Shown here one piece after another: positions 33,686-42,293 of a DNA stretch of 64,000 bases (positions are counted from its first letter, which is position 1; every line of letters begins with the position of its first letter). The stretch spans positions 1 through 64,000 of the forward strand of contig DASUQI010000059.1 of NCBI GenBank assembly GCA_036280655.1, in the 5' to 3' direction. The notes below the pieces were generated by a model. It had not been told where the DNA came from, searched no databases, and saw nothing but the letters and a program-made list of their open reading frames with translations. The DNA comes from DASSJM01 sp036280655 (lineage in GTDB: Bacteria > Actinomycetota > UBA4738 > HRBIN12). The position numbers were made by a program, and so were the translations under genes.

Positions 33686-34030
33686 ATGAGCGACCTCACG
33701 ACCGACCTCACGACCTCCGAGGGCCTCGCCGAGCACCTGGAGGAGGTCCAGGTCGTCGACTGCCGCGAGCCCTACGAGTGGCAGGCGGGCAGGATCGAGG
33801 GCTCGATCCACATCCCGCTGAACTCGATCCTCGCGGGCGCGACCGGGCAGCTCGACGACAGCCGGACGACCGTGGTCGTGTGCCGTTCGGGCAGCCGGAG
33901 CGAGCTCGCGACGCTGATGCTTCGGGCCAAGGGGTTCGAGGCCTACAACCTCGAACGCGGCCTCGAGGAGTGGGCCGGCGAGGGGCACGAGCTCCTCACG
34001 CCCGAAGGCCAGCCCGGCAGGGTGGCTTGA
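33686..34030 (+). CDS. Rhodanese-like domain protein
   Basis: 114 residues, a single rhodanese domain. VDCREPYEWQAGRIEGSIHIPL is the N-terminal CH2 motif and VVVCRSGSRSELA carries the active-site Cys near residue 69. Such proteins carry persulfide sulfur for thiosulfate or cyanide detoxification or cofactor biosynthesis. No export signal. A molybdenum-cofactor link is possible but not shown. Confidence 0.92.
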   Translation: MSDLTTDLTTSEGLAEHLEEVQVVDCREPYEWQAGRIEGSIHIPLNSILAGATGQLDDSRTTVVVCRSGSRSELATLMLRAKGFEAYNLERGLEEWAGEGHELLTPEGQPGRVA

Positions 34031-34045
34031 GCGGCAGTCCAGACT

Positions 34046-34483
34046 TCAGTCAGAACGCCAGCGCCGATACACGGGTTCGCGGTCTTCGCTGTCGTACGTG
34101 GTGACGGCAACCTCCTCGACCGACAGCGCGTAGAAGGCGAGCGGTTCCGGCGACCCGTCGGCGATCGGCCGGGCCGCGGGATGACGGTCCGACATCTGTT
34201 CCATCCACCCGGATACGAGGAACTCTCCGCCCTCGCCCTCGGGATCGGTCATCGGCGTGTGCAGGGCGTACCGGCCGTTGGCCGCGACCTCGGCCACCTT
34301 CGGGCTCCGCGCCCGGAACCGCACGCACAGGAGACCGGCGGCGATCCACGGCTCGACGGGGTGGACCCGCGGCCAGCCGTTGTCGCGGACCGTCGCCTGG
34401 AAGCACACGTGTCCCTCGAGGCGGGCGCGACCGAACGCCGCGAGGTCGGCATCCGCGCGCTCGAACTCGGACCACGTCGCCAT
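34046..34483 (-). CDS. Pyridoxamine 5'-phosphate oxidase-like flavin protein
   Basis: 145 residues with the split-barrel flavin-binding fold. FGRARLEGHVCFQATVRDNGWPRVHPV is the usual beta-hairpin start, followed by LLCVRFRARSPKVAEVAANGRYALHTP. Probably binds FMN or F420; the exact reaction cannot be read from sequence. ATG at 34483 is 22 bases from the divergent glcD start. Confidence 0.82.
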   Translation of the reverse strand: MATWSEFERADADLAAFGRARLEGHVCFQATVRDNGWPRVHPVEPWIAAGLLCVRFRARSPKVAEVAANGRYALHTPMTDPEGEGGEFLVSGWMEQMSDRHPAARPIADGSPEPLAFYALSVEEVAVTTYDSEDREPVYRRWRSD

Positions 34484-34504
34484 CGGCGAACGTAGCCTAC
34501 GGTC

Positions 34505-35971
34505 GTGACGACCGACGTCGAGGCCGCGCGCCGGGCGCTCGAGGAGGCGCTCGGAGCGGACGAGGTCCTGTCCGACCCGTTGTCGCTCCGCCTCTACGCG
34601 CGCGATGCATCGATGGTCGAGGGGGGGTGTGCGCTCGTCGTGTTCCCTCGGTCGACCGAGGACGTCGCGGCGTGCGTCCGGATCGCGGCCGAGCACGGGC
34701 TGCCGGTGGTCCCACGGGGCTCGGGTACGGGGCTCGCCGGCGGGTCGACGCCGCTCGGCGACGCGCTCGTCGTCACGACCACGAAGATGACCCGGATCCT
34801 CGAGATCAGGCCCGAGGACCGGCTCGCGTGGGTCGAGCCCGGCGTCCCGAACCTCGACCTCGCGAACGCGCTCCGTCCGCACGGCTTCACGTTCGCGCCC
34901 GACCCGTCGTCGCAGCAGACGTCGTCGATCGGCGGCAACGTGAGCACGAACGCGGGCGGCCCCCACTGCCTCGCGTACGGCGTCACGTCGAACCACGTCC
35001 TCGCACTCGACGTCGTGCTTGCGGACGCGAGCGTCGAGCGACTCGGGTCCGAGGCGCCGGAGGCCTCCGGGTACGACCTCCGGTCCGTCGTCGTCGGGAG
35101 CGAAGGGACGCTCGGCATCGTGGCGGGGGTGTGCGTCCGGCTCACGCCGCTCCCGGCGGCGGTCCGGACGTCGCTGTTCGACTTCGAGACCGTCGAGGAC
35201 TGCGCGGCGACCGTGACCGACATCATCGCGAGCGGCGTCGTCCCGGCAGCCGTCGAGATGATGGACCAGGGCATCGTCGTTGCGGCGGAGCGGTTCGCAC
35301 ACGCCGGGTACCCGACCGACGCCGCCGCGATCCTCATCGTCGAGGTCGACGGCACGGGCGCGTCGGTCGAGGCACAGTCCCGCGTCGTCGAGGCGGCGGC
35401 CCGCGCGAACCGCGTCCGTCACGTGCGCGTCGCCGCCGACGAGGCCGAGCGCGCGCTGATCTGGAAGGGGCGCAAGTCCGCATTCGGCGCCGTGGCGCAG
35501 ATCGCGCCGCACTACCACCTGCACGACTGCGTCGTGCCGCGCACGAAGCTCGTCGAGGTGCTCTCGGGCGTCTACGAGATCGCCGCCCGCCACGAGCTCG
35601 TCGTCACGAACGTGTTCCACGCCGGCGACGGGAACCTGCACCCGCTGCTGTCGTTCGACCGGCGCGAGCCGGGGACGCTCGAGCGCGTGCTCGCCGCGAG
35701 CGAGGAGATCGTCCGCCTCTGCGTCGACGCCGGCGGTGCTCTGTCGGGCGAGCACGGGATCGGGCTCGAGAAGCGCGACTTCATGCCGCTCGTGTTCTCG
35801 GCCGAGGATCTGTCGGCGCAGGCGTGCGTCCGGGCCGCGTTCGACCCCGAGGGGCGGATGAACCCGAGCAAGGTCCTGCCCGACGGTGCGCGATGCGGCG
35901 ACTTCGTCGCCGCGCGGGGCGACGATGCGGCCCGCGTCGCCGCCGAGCTGCCGGAGGGCGCGTGGATCTGA
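34505..35971 (+). CDS. glcD: Glycolate oxidase FAD-linked subunit GlcD
   Basis: 488 residues. FAD-binding PCMH domain with VPRGSGTGLAGGSTPLG near residue 70 and SSIGGNVSTNAGG near 140, then the FAD-linked oxidase C-terminal domain with NVFHAGDGNLHPLLSFD and SGEHGIGLEKRDFM. Oxidises glycolate (or D-lactate) to glyoxylate with GlcE and GlcF. GTG at 34505. The stop is inside the glcE gene (10-base overlap). glcF is not adjacent but lies at 40044, the same direction. Confidence 0.92.
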   Translation: MTTDVEAARRALEEALGADEVLSDPLSLRLYARDASMVEGGCALVVFPRSTEDVAACVRIAAEHGLPVVPRGSGTGLAGGSTPLGDALVVTTTKMTRILEIRPEDRLAWVEPGVPNLDLANALRPHGFTFAPDPSSQQTSSIGGNVSTNAGGPHCLAYGVTSNHVLALDVVLADASVERLGSEAPEASGYDLRSVVVGSEGTLGIVAGVCVRLTPLPAAVRTSLFDFETVEDCAATVTDIIASGVVPAAVEMMDQGIVVAAERFAHAGYPTDAAAILIVEVDGTGASVEAQSRVVEAAARANRVRHVRVAADEAERALIWKGRKSAFGAVAQIAPHYHLHDCVVPRTKLVEVLSGVYEIAARHELVVTNVFHAGDGNLHPLLSFDRREPGTLERVLAASEEIVRLCVDAGGALSGEHGIGLEKRDFMPLVFSAEDLSAQACVRAAFDPEGRMNPSKVLPDGARCGDFVAARGDDAARVAAELPEGAWI

Positions 35972-37002
35972 TCCACCCCACCTCGTCGATCGAGCTCGTG
36001 GAGGCGGTCCGCGATTCGAACGACCGGCTGATCCGGCTCCTCATCGTGGGGGGCCGCCGGCACCTCGACAAGGGCAACGCGAGCGACGCCGACGCCGAGC
36101 TGTGGACGACGCAGCTCGACCGCCTCGTCGCGTACCACCCGTCGGAGATGATCGCGGTCGTCGAGGCCGGGATGCGGATCGGCGAGCTGAGCCGGCTGGT
36201 CGCCGATGGCGGCCAGGAGTGGCCTTCCGACGCGCCGGAGGACGCGACCGTCGGCGGCGTGATCGCGAGCGGCGCCTCGAGCGCTCGGCGGCTGCGGATG
36301 GGTCCGCTCCGCGACACGGTCCTCGAGGCCGAGGTCGTCACCGGCGACGGCCGGCTCGTCCGCAGCGGCGCCAGAACCGTGAAGAACGTGACCGGCTACG
36401 ACCTCCACAAGCTCGTGGCCGGGTCGCTCGGGACGCTCGGCGTGATCGCCAGGGTCGCGATCAAGGTCCGGCCGCTGCCGAGGGCTCGCAGGACGCTGCG
36501 GTTCGACGACGATCTCGGTCTGGCACGCGAGCTCCTCGGCGCGGTGCCGAGCGCCGCGGCCGTGCTCGCGATGCCCGGCGAGGTGCAGCTACGGCTCGAG
36601 GGATGGCCCGAGGAGGTCGAGGAGGAGACGGCGCAGGCATCCTCGGTCTCGGATCCGACCGAGATCGCGAACGACGAGCCGTTCCCCTCCTCGACCCCCT
36701 GGGACGCGAAGCCCATCGTCGCCGAGGTCGCCGTCCCGCCGTCGAAGCTCGACGCGGCCGTCACCGGCGAGGCGTGGGGCGCGCTTGCCGGCGTGGGGAT
36801 CGCATGGGTCGGACTCGACGACGCGGGCGGTCTCGATGCGTTGCGCGAACGCGTCCGCGCCGCGGGGGGCATCGCGCCCGTGATCCGCGGCGCGGGCGGG
36901 CTCGGCCACGAGCCCGTCGCGGCGACGGCCGTGCAGCGCAACCTGAAGGAGGCGTTCGACCCGAACGAGATCCTCGCCCCCGGGAGGGGCTGGGCGGCTT
37001 AG
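35962..37002 (+). CDS. glcE: Glycolate oxidase FAD-binding subunit GlcE
   Basis: 346 residues. It is a second, shorter PCMH-type flavoprotein: LLIVGGRRHLDKG, AVVEAGMRIGELSRLVADGGQEWPSDAP, ATVGGVIASGASSARRLRMGPLRDTVLEAEVVTGDG and KNVTGYDLHKLVAGSLGTLGVI, with the C-terminal RNLKEAFDPNEILAPGRG. GTG at 35962 overlaps glcD by 10 bases, so the subunits are cotranslated. A charged insert around 215-245 is not typical. The gene ends in a four-base convergent overlap with the aminotransferase gene. Confidence 0.9.
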   Translation: MDLIHPTSSIELVEAVRDSNDRLIRLLIVGGRRHLDKGNASDADAELWTTQLDRLVAYHPSEMIAVVEAGMRIGELSRLVADGGQEWPSDAPEDATVGGVIASGASSARRLRMGPLRDTVLEAEVVTGDGRLVRSGARTVKNVTGYDLHKLVAGSLGTLGVIARVAIKVRPLPRARRTLRFDDDLGLARELLGAVPSAAAVLAMPGEVQLRLEGWPEEVEEETAQASSVSDPTEIANDEPFPSSTPWDAKPIVAEVAVPPSKLDAAVTGEAWGALAGVGIAWVGLDDAGGLDALRERVRAAGGIAPVIRGAGGLGHEPVAATAVQRNLKEAFDPNEILAPGRGWAA

Positions 37003-38159
37003 GTGAACGCCTTGCGGAGGCGCTCCCCGGCCTCCTCGAGCGTCTCGAGCTTCTTGCAGAACGCGAACCGCACGAGGTGGCTGCCGAGCTCGGGACGCGA
37101 GAAGAACGACGACCCCGGCACGACGGCGACGCCCACCTCTTTCGTGAGGTGGTGGGCGACCTCGACGTCGTCCCCCAGACCGAGGTGCGACACGTCCGCC
37201 ATCACGTAGTAAGCGCCGCGAACCGGGTCCGCCTCGAACCCCGTCTCCTCGAGGATCCGGAGCAGCGTGTCACGTCGTTCGAGGTACTCGAGCGCCAGCC
37301 GCTCGTAGAACGACTCGGGCATCGCGAGCGCGACCGCCCCGGCCTCCTGCAGCGGCGCCGGCGCGGCGACCGTGAGGAAGTCGTGCACCGAACGGATGCC
37401 GCCGGTGAGCGCGTCGGGGGCAACGATCCAGCCGACGCGCCATCCCGTGACCGCATACGTCTTCGACAGCGCGCTGATCGTCACGGTCCGGTCCTCGAGG
37501 CCGGGGACGCTGCCCGGCGGCACGTGCCGATGTCCGTCGTACGTGATGTGCTCGTAGATCTCGTCGGTGAACACCACGGCGCCCCACGTCTGGCAGAGCC
37601 GAGCGATCACGTCGAGCTCCTCGCGCGAGAAGACCTTCCCGGTCGGGTTGTTCGGCGTGTTGATCACGATGCCGCGGGTGCGGTCGGTGAACGCGGCCTC
37701 GAGCTCGCGCTCGTCGAACGTCCAGTCCGGCGGCGCGAGCGTCACCGTCTTCGGCACCGCGCCGCACAGGATCGTGTCGGGCCCGTAATTCTCGTAGAAC
37801 GGCTCGAAGACGACGACCTCGTCGTCGGGGTCGAGGACGCCGAGCATCCCGGCGATCATCGCCTCGGTCGAACCACAGGTGACGGTGACGTGTCTCGCCG
37901 CCTCGACCCAAGTCATCCCGTACCGCGAGCGGTAGTCCTCGGCGATCGCCTGGCGAAAGCGCTCGGCGCCCCAGGTGATCGGGTACTGGTTGATGTCCTC
38001 GGCGATCGCCGCCCGAGCCGCCTCCTTGAGCTCCTCCGGGGCGGCGAAGTCGGGGAATCCCTGCGAGAGGTTGATCGCGCCGTGCTCGTTCGACAGGCGC
38101 GTCATCTCGCGGATCACGGACTCCGTGAAGGAGGAAGCCCGCTTCGACGCTCTGATCAT
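36999..38159 (-). CDS. Class I pyridoxal phosphate aminotransferase
   Basis: 386 residues. INLSQGFPDFAAPEELKEAA near residue 29 and NQYPITWGAERFRQAIA resemble the kynurenine/methionine aminotransferase (KAT, YbdL) group. The cofactor-binding motifs are NTPNNPTGKVF, FTDEIYEHITYDG and SALSKTYAVTGWRVGW with the catalytic Lys. C-terminal RFAFCKKLETLEEA. ATG at 38159. The amino donor is not certain; tryptophan 2,3-dioxygenase at 43633 makes a kynurenine-type role conceivable. Confidence 0.9.
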   Translation of the reverse strand: MIRASKRASSFTESVIREMTRLSNEHGAINLSQGFPDFAAPEELKEAARAAIAEDINQYPITWGAERFRQAIAEDYRSRYGMTWVEAARHVTVTCGSTEAMIAGMLGVLDPDDEVVVFEPFYENYGPDTILCGAVPKTVTLAPPDWTFDERELEAAFTDRTRGIVINTPNNPTGKVFSREELDVIARLCQTWGAVVFTDEIYEHITYDGHRHVPPGSVPGLEDRTVTISALSKTYAVTGWRVGWIVAPDALTGGIRSVHDFLTVAAPAPLQEAGAVALAMPESFYERLALEYLERRDTLLRILEETGFEADPVRGAYYVMADVSHLGLGDDVEVAHHLTKEVGVAVVPGSSFFSRPELGSHLVRFAFCKKLETLEEAGERLRKAFT

Positions 38160-38237
38160 GGCCGGATGCTAGACGGTTAGGCCGAAGGAGCCGCCGAGAC
38201 CCGATGAGTTCGAGACGCGACCCGGGTCTGTCCTTGC

Positions 38238-38597
38238 GTGGCGAACATGAGCGAGCGAGCCTTCCCGATCGTCGCCGTCGAAAGCGTCTCGGCCACTCGG
38301 GGCTTCTACGAGGCCCTCGGGTTCTTCGAGACGTACAGGTTCCCGGCGGACGGCGAACCCGGATACGTCACGATGAGCAGAGGTGAGTCGAGCATCGGCA
38401 TCAGTGCAGTGCGAGCGGCGGACGAGGATCGCTTCGGCATCTGGGTGTATGTCGACGACGTGGACGCCACCCTGGAACGACTGCGCACGTCCGGGGCCCA
38501 GGTCATCAGCGAGCCCGAGGACCAACCGTGGGGCGAGCGCGTGGCACGGATCCGAGACCCGGGCGGCAACCTCGTGTACCTGGGTGCAACGAACTGA
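38238..38597 (+). CDS. VOC (glyoxalase/bleomycin resistance) family protein
   Basis: 119 residues, two beta-alpha-beta-beta-beta units: FPIVAVESVSATRGFYEALGFFETYRF at the N-terminus and WVYVDDVDATLERLRTSGAQV followed by ARIRDPGGNLVYLG. Metal-dependent lyase, dioxygenase or drug-binding members exist; which applies is not known. GTG 38238 or the in-frame ATG three codons later is the start. Confidence 0.88.
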   Translation: MANMSERAFPIVAVESVSATRGFYEALGFFETYRFPADGEPGYVTMSRGESSIGISAVRAADEDRFGIWVYVDDVDATLERLRTSGAQVISEPEDQPWGERVARIRDPGGNLVYLGATN

Positions 38598-38637
38598 GGT
38601 CGTCGTCAGGAGCCACTGCTGTCTTAGATTCACGCAA

Positions 38638-39141
38638 GTGGACGCCTCGAACGTTCTGATCCGGCTCGCCCGGCCCGACGACTGGGAGCGCGTGCGCGAC
38701 ATCCGGCTCCGGTCCCTCGCCGACACCCCGAACGCCTACGGCTCCACGATCGAGCTGGAAGCCGCCTACGGCCAGCCCGAGTGGGTCGCGTGGATCGAAG
38801 GCTGGGAGGGCGCAACGAACGTCATGTACTTGGCCGACGCCGACGGTACGTCGGTCGGGATGGCCGTCGGCTCGCGCGAAGGCGACGAGCAAGATGCGCA
38901 TCTCTACGCGATGTGGGTCGACCCGGCGTGGCGAACCCGCGGCGTCGGCTCCCGGCTCGTGCACGAGGTGCTCGCGTGGGGTCGGTCGTGGGGGTCGAGA
39001 TGGGTGATCCTGGGGGTCACCGAGAGCAACGACGGGGCGGCCCGGTTCTACGAGCGATTGGGGTTCGCCGACACGGGCCAGCGACACCGCCTCCGGGAGG
39101 GCAGCCAGCTCCAGGTGCGGATCCTCCGCCGCGAGCCCTAA
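38638..39141 (+). CDS. GNAT family N-acetyltransferase
   Basis: 167 residues. The acetyl-CoA-binding motif A is LYAMWVDPAWRTRGVGSRLVHEVL near residue 87, with VTESNDGAARFYERLGFADTG after it. Substrate unknown. The GTG at 38638 is the likely start. It faces the decayed methyltransferase gene. Confidence 0.88.
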   Translation: MDASNVLIRLARPDDWERVRDIRLRSLADTPNAYGSTIELEAAYGQPEWVAWIEGWEGATNVMYLADADGTSVGMAVGSREGDEQDAHLYAMWVDPAWRTRGVGSRLVHEVLAWGRSWGSRWVILGVTESNDGAARFYERLGFADTGQRHRLREGSQLQVRILRREP

Positions 39142-39188
39142 CCACGGTCCCGATTCGGTCGGAACCGTCCACATGGTTTGCCGCCGGC

Positions 39189-39979
39189 TTACGAGCCGAA
39201 ATGACGCATCCGCGCCACGAGCACGCCGGGGACCTCCGTGTAGACGAAACTGGGCGAATCCGCCTTGACGTTCGCCGGGTCACGGAGCGGCTCCTCGAAA
39301 CCGTCGAGCACGAACCCGTGAGCGAAGAAGGGTCGGAACAGCTCGACGATCGGTCGGTCGAAGTATCACTGCGACACGGGCTGCCCTGGGATGCCGACGC
39401 CCTCGCTCGTCGAGAGCCGCCCGCAGGAGGAGACCCTCACCGAGTACGTCGTCTTCAGCTCACCGTCCACGAAGGCCCGCTCGATCGTTGGACCACCTCC
39501 GCGGAGTTGAACGCCGGATGGCTGACCGAGAAGACGAGTCGCCCTCCGACGCGCAAGAGCCGGGCCGATGCCGACGCGAACGGCTCGACCGAGGCCATGT
39601 CCATCAGCGCCATGTTGCACACGACCGCGTCGAACGAGTCGACGTCGCCGAGCGCAAGTAATTCGGACTCGTCGGTGGCATCGGCGAGCCGGTAGGCGAT
39701 CTCCCCACCGTTCGCCCTAACCCGCTCGAGCATCCTCGCGCTAGAATCAGTCGCGAGCACGGACGCGCCAAGCTCCGCCATGCGCCTCGCGAACTCTCCG
39801 TTCCCGCACGCGATCTCGAGCACTTGCTCGCCGGTCCGGATCTCGAGGAGACGTTCGAGAGCGGGCTGGATCAGATGGCGTTGCCAGGTAGTGCCCGCCT
39901 CCATCTGGTCGTCCCAGAACCCTGCGAGCGCGTCCCAGGACGCGCGGAGCTGGTCGTTCGTCGGCGTCGGGTCGCTCAC
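39189..39979 (-). pseudogene. Degraded class I SAM methyltransferase gene (frameshift plus internal stop)
   Basis: The minus strand starts at GTG 39979 with a normal methyltransferase: VLEIACGNGEFARRMAELGASVLATDSS, CNMALMDM and RLVFSVSHPAFNS. It then runs into a stop at 39455. The rest of the family sequence continues in another frame (TIERAFVDGELKTTYSV, GVGIPGQPVSQ), is interrupted by TGA at 39366-39368, and resumes in the same frame after it (YFDRPIVELFRPFFAHGFVLDG) to a TAA at 39189. One frameshift near 39500 and one nonsense codon therefore inactivate it. Sequencing error is the alternative for either lesion. Confidence 0.85.
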
Positions 39980-40043
39980 GGCGAGCCGACCGTACACCCG
40001 GTCCACCCGCGGAAAGCCGCGACGATCGTGGGAGGATCGATCC

Positions 40044-41387
40044 ATGGTCGTCGAACCCGAAGGTATGCACATCCCGATCGGCACCGAGATGCCCGCCGGC
40101 GCCCGGTTCATCGGGCCTGTGGACGGTCTCGAGCCGCGGTGGCGGTTCCCGCTCGACGCGCCGTCCGACGCGGATCTCGCCGCGTGCGTCGCGTGTGGGC
40201 TCTGCCTCCCCCACTGTCCGACGTACCGGGTGACGGGCGAGGAGTCCGCCTCGCCGCGCGGTCGGATCGCCGCGATGCGCTCGGTCGCCGAGGGCCTGTC
40301 CGAACCCGACGAGACCTTCGCCGGGTTCATGGACCTCTGCCTCGTCTGCCGGGCGTGCGAGGACGTGTGCCCGTCGCACGTGCCGTTCGGCCGGATGGCC
40401 GAGCGCGCCCGCGTACAGGTCGAGCCCCTCCGGACCCGACGGGAACGATTCCTCCGGTGGCTCGGACTCGACGTCGTGCTCCCGAGCAAGCGGCTGCTCT
40501 GGCTCGCCGCCGCGCTCCAGCCGCTCGGCCGAGCCGTCCTTCCCCGGCGCGTTCGATCGCTGGTCCCGCACCGCTCCGAGCTCTTCCACCGCCTCCCGCG
40601 CGTGACCGAGCCGAGTGGCGACCTTCGCGGGACCGTCGCGCTCCTCTCGGGATGCGTGCAAGACCGCTGGTTCCACGACGTGAACCGCGCAACGATCCGC
40701 GTGCTCGCCCGGAACGGCTGGCGGGTCGTCGTTCCGAGGACACAGCGATGCTGCGGCGCCCTCGCCGCGCACCACGGCAGGTTCGACACGGCCCGCGCGC
40801 TCGCCGAACGCAACCTGCGCGCGTTCGCCGACGCCGACGTCCTGGTGGTGAACGCCGCGGGATGCGGGTCCCATCTGAAGGAGGTCGGCGAGCTGCTCGG
40901 AACCGACGAGGCCAAGCGGTTCTCGGCGAAGGTCCGCGACCTGATGGAGTTCCTCCACGACGAGGGACTCTCCGAGACGCCCACCAACACCGACGGTGCC
41001 CAGCGTGTCGCCTACCACGACGCATGCCACGCGCTCCGCGCGCAGAAGATCAAGGACCAGCCACGCGCCCTCCTCCGGCGGATCCCCGGCCTCCAGATCC
41101 ACGAGATCCCGGGCGGCGACGTCTGCTGCGGCGCCGCGGGTCTCTACAACGTGCTCGAACCCGAGATGTCCTCGGAGCTCCGGCTGCGCAAGGCCGAGGC
41201 GATCGCTTCGACGGGTGCGAGCGTCGTCGCGAGCGCGAACCCGGGCTGCACGATGCAGATCGTGGCCGGGCTGCGCGAATTCGGCTCGCCGAAGGAGGTC
41301 GTCCACCCGGTGCAGCTGCTCGACCGCGCGTACCCGGAGGCGGCCCCGGCCGCCTCCGGCGATCCGAACTACAGCCCGAGCGCCTGA
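40044..41387 (+). CDS. glcF: Glycolate oxidase iron-sulfur subunit GlcF
   Basis: 447 residues. Two 4Fe-4S ferredoxin motifs lie near residue 50 and 100 (CVACGLCLPHCP and CLVCRACEDVCP), followed by two CCG domains whose cysteine clusters are SGCVQ, QRCCGALAAHHG, NAAGCGSH, then HDACHAL, DVCCGAAG and NPGCTMQ. Passes electrons from the GlcD/E flavins to the respiratory chain. ATG at 40044 follows GGGAGGA. Downstream ACT-domain gene overlaps convergently by 19 bases. It is separated from glcDE by about 3 kb with opposing genes between. Confidence 0.92.
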   Translation: MVVEPEGMHIPIGTEMPAGARFIGPVDGLEPRWRFPLDAPSDADLAACVACGLCLPHCPTYRVTGEESASPRGRIAAMRSVAEGLSEPDETFAGFMDLCLVCRACEDVCPSHVPFGRMAERARVQVEPLRTRRERFLRWLGLDVVLPSKRLLWLAAALQPLGRAVLPRRVRSLVPHRSELFHRLPRVTEPSGDLRGTVALLSGCVQDRWFHDVNRATIRVLARNGWRVVVPRTQRCCGALAAHHGRFDTARALAERNLRAFADADVLVVNAAGCGSHLKEVGELLGTDEAKRFSAKVRDLMEFLHDEGLSETPTNTDGAQRVAYHDACHALRAQKIKDQPRALLRRIPGLQIHEIPGGDVCCGAAGLYNVLEPEMSSELRLRKAEAIASTGASVVASANPGCTMQIVAGLREFGSPKEVVHPVQLLDRAYPEAAPAASGDPNYSPSA

Positions 41388-41752
41388 CGCGCCTTCGCGT
41401 TGTCGCTCGTGACCATCACGCCGCGGTTCTTGGTCGCGAGGTACACGACCTGGATGTTCACCCCGGCGTTCGCCACGGCGCGGGCCATCTCGCCCATCGC
41501 GCCGGGCCGGTCCACCTGGTCGGCGGGGAACTCCGAGACCAACGGCTCGGACTCGCCCTCGACCTTGCCGCCGGCGCCCTCGAGCGCCGTGCGCGCCGCC
41601 GCCGCGTCCTCGACGAGGACGTGCGCGATCGCCCGTCCCTCGAAGCTCACGACGGTCAGCCCCTCGATGTTGACGCCGGCCCCGCCGAGCGCTTCACCGA
41701 GTTCGGCGAGCGTGCCCGGCCGGTCCTCGAGGGAGACGGTGAGGTCCTTCAT
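41369..41752 (-). CDS. Tandem ACT-domain protein, copy 1
   Basis: 127 residues consisting of two ACT-like domains: KDLTVSLEDRPGTLAELGEALGGAGVNIEGL and VDRPGAMGEMARAVANAGVNIQVVYLA. ACT domains bind amino acids and control enzymes or transporters. No catalytic domain is attached. ATG at 41752 is chosen because the AAGGAGG ribosome site lies five bases before it; the GTG at 41758 is inside that site. Copy 2 is at 41843. Confidence 0.85.
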   Translation of the reverse strand: MKDLTVSLEDRPGTLAELGEALGGAGVNIEGLTVVSFEGRAIAHVLVEDAAAARTALEGAGGKVEGESEPLVSEFPADQVDRPGAMGEMARAVANAGVNIQVVYLATKNRGVMVTSDNAKARQALGL

Positions 41753-41842
41753 CGGCACCTCCTTGAGGGATCCGTCGGCCTCGGTGTACGCCCCCGCGGG
41801 ACGCGCGTCAAACGCGGCGTTTCGTTCGAACGGAACCGGCGG

Positions 41843-42217
41843 CTACGCGCCGAGTGCCGAACGCAACGCGGCCGCGTCGTCGGACGAGAACACGAGCCGG
41901 TTGTCGCTCGCCACGTAGCACGCCGCGAGGTTCACGCCCGCGTCGGCCGCCTTCGCGGCGAGCTCGCCGAGCGTGCCCGCGGTGTTCTGCGCGGCCACGA
42001 CGACGGCCTCGCGCTCGCCCTCGATCGTGACGCCGGCGCCCTCGAGCGCTGACTTCGCGGCACCCGCGTCCTCGACGAGCAGGTGGATGTGTCCCGTCCC
42101 GCCGCCGCCGAGTCCGGCGAGCCCGTCGATGTTCACGCCGGCCGCCCCGAGCGCCTTCGCGGCGTTCGCGAGCGCCCCCGCCTGGTCGGGCAGCGAGATC
42201 GAGAGATCGGTGGCCAT
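41843..42217 (-). CDS. Tandem ACT-domain protein, copy 2
   Basis: 124 residues, paralogue of copy 1, again with two ACT-like units: LSISLPDQAGALANAAKALGAAGVNIDGLAG and NTAGTLGELAAKAADAGVNLAACYVASDN. The segment between carries HIHLLVEDAGAAKSALEGAG, also shared with copy 1. A ribosome site AAGGAGGG precedes ATG 42217. Two adjacent paralogues with the same leader suggest recent duplication; an amino-acid-binding regulatory role is inferred. Confidence 0.85.
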   Translation of the reverse strand: MATDLSISLPDQAGALANAAKALGAAGVNIDGLAGLGGGGTGHIHLLVEDAGAAKSALEGAGVTIEGEREAVVVAAQNTAGTLGELAAKAADAGVNLAACYVASDNRLVFSSDDAAALRSALGA

Positions 42218-42293
42218 TCGGCACCCTCCTTCCGGGTCGAAGGGGGTTCGTATCCCGCGCGGGCTCGGCGCGTCAAGCGGCTACGCTCCCGCC

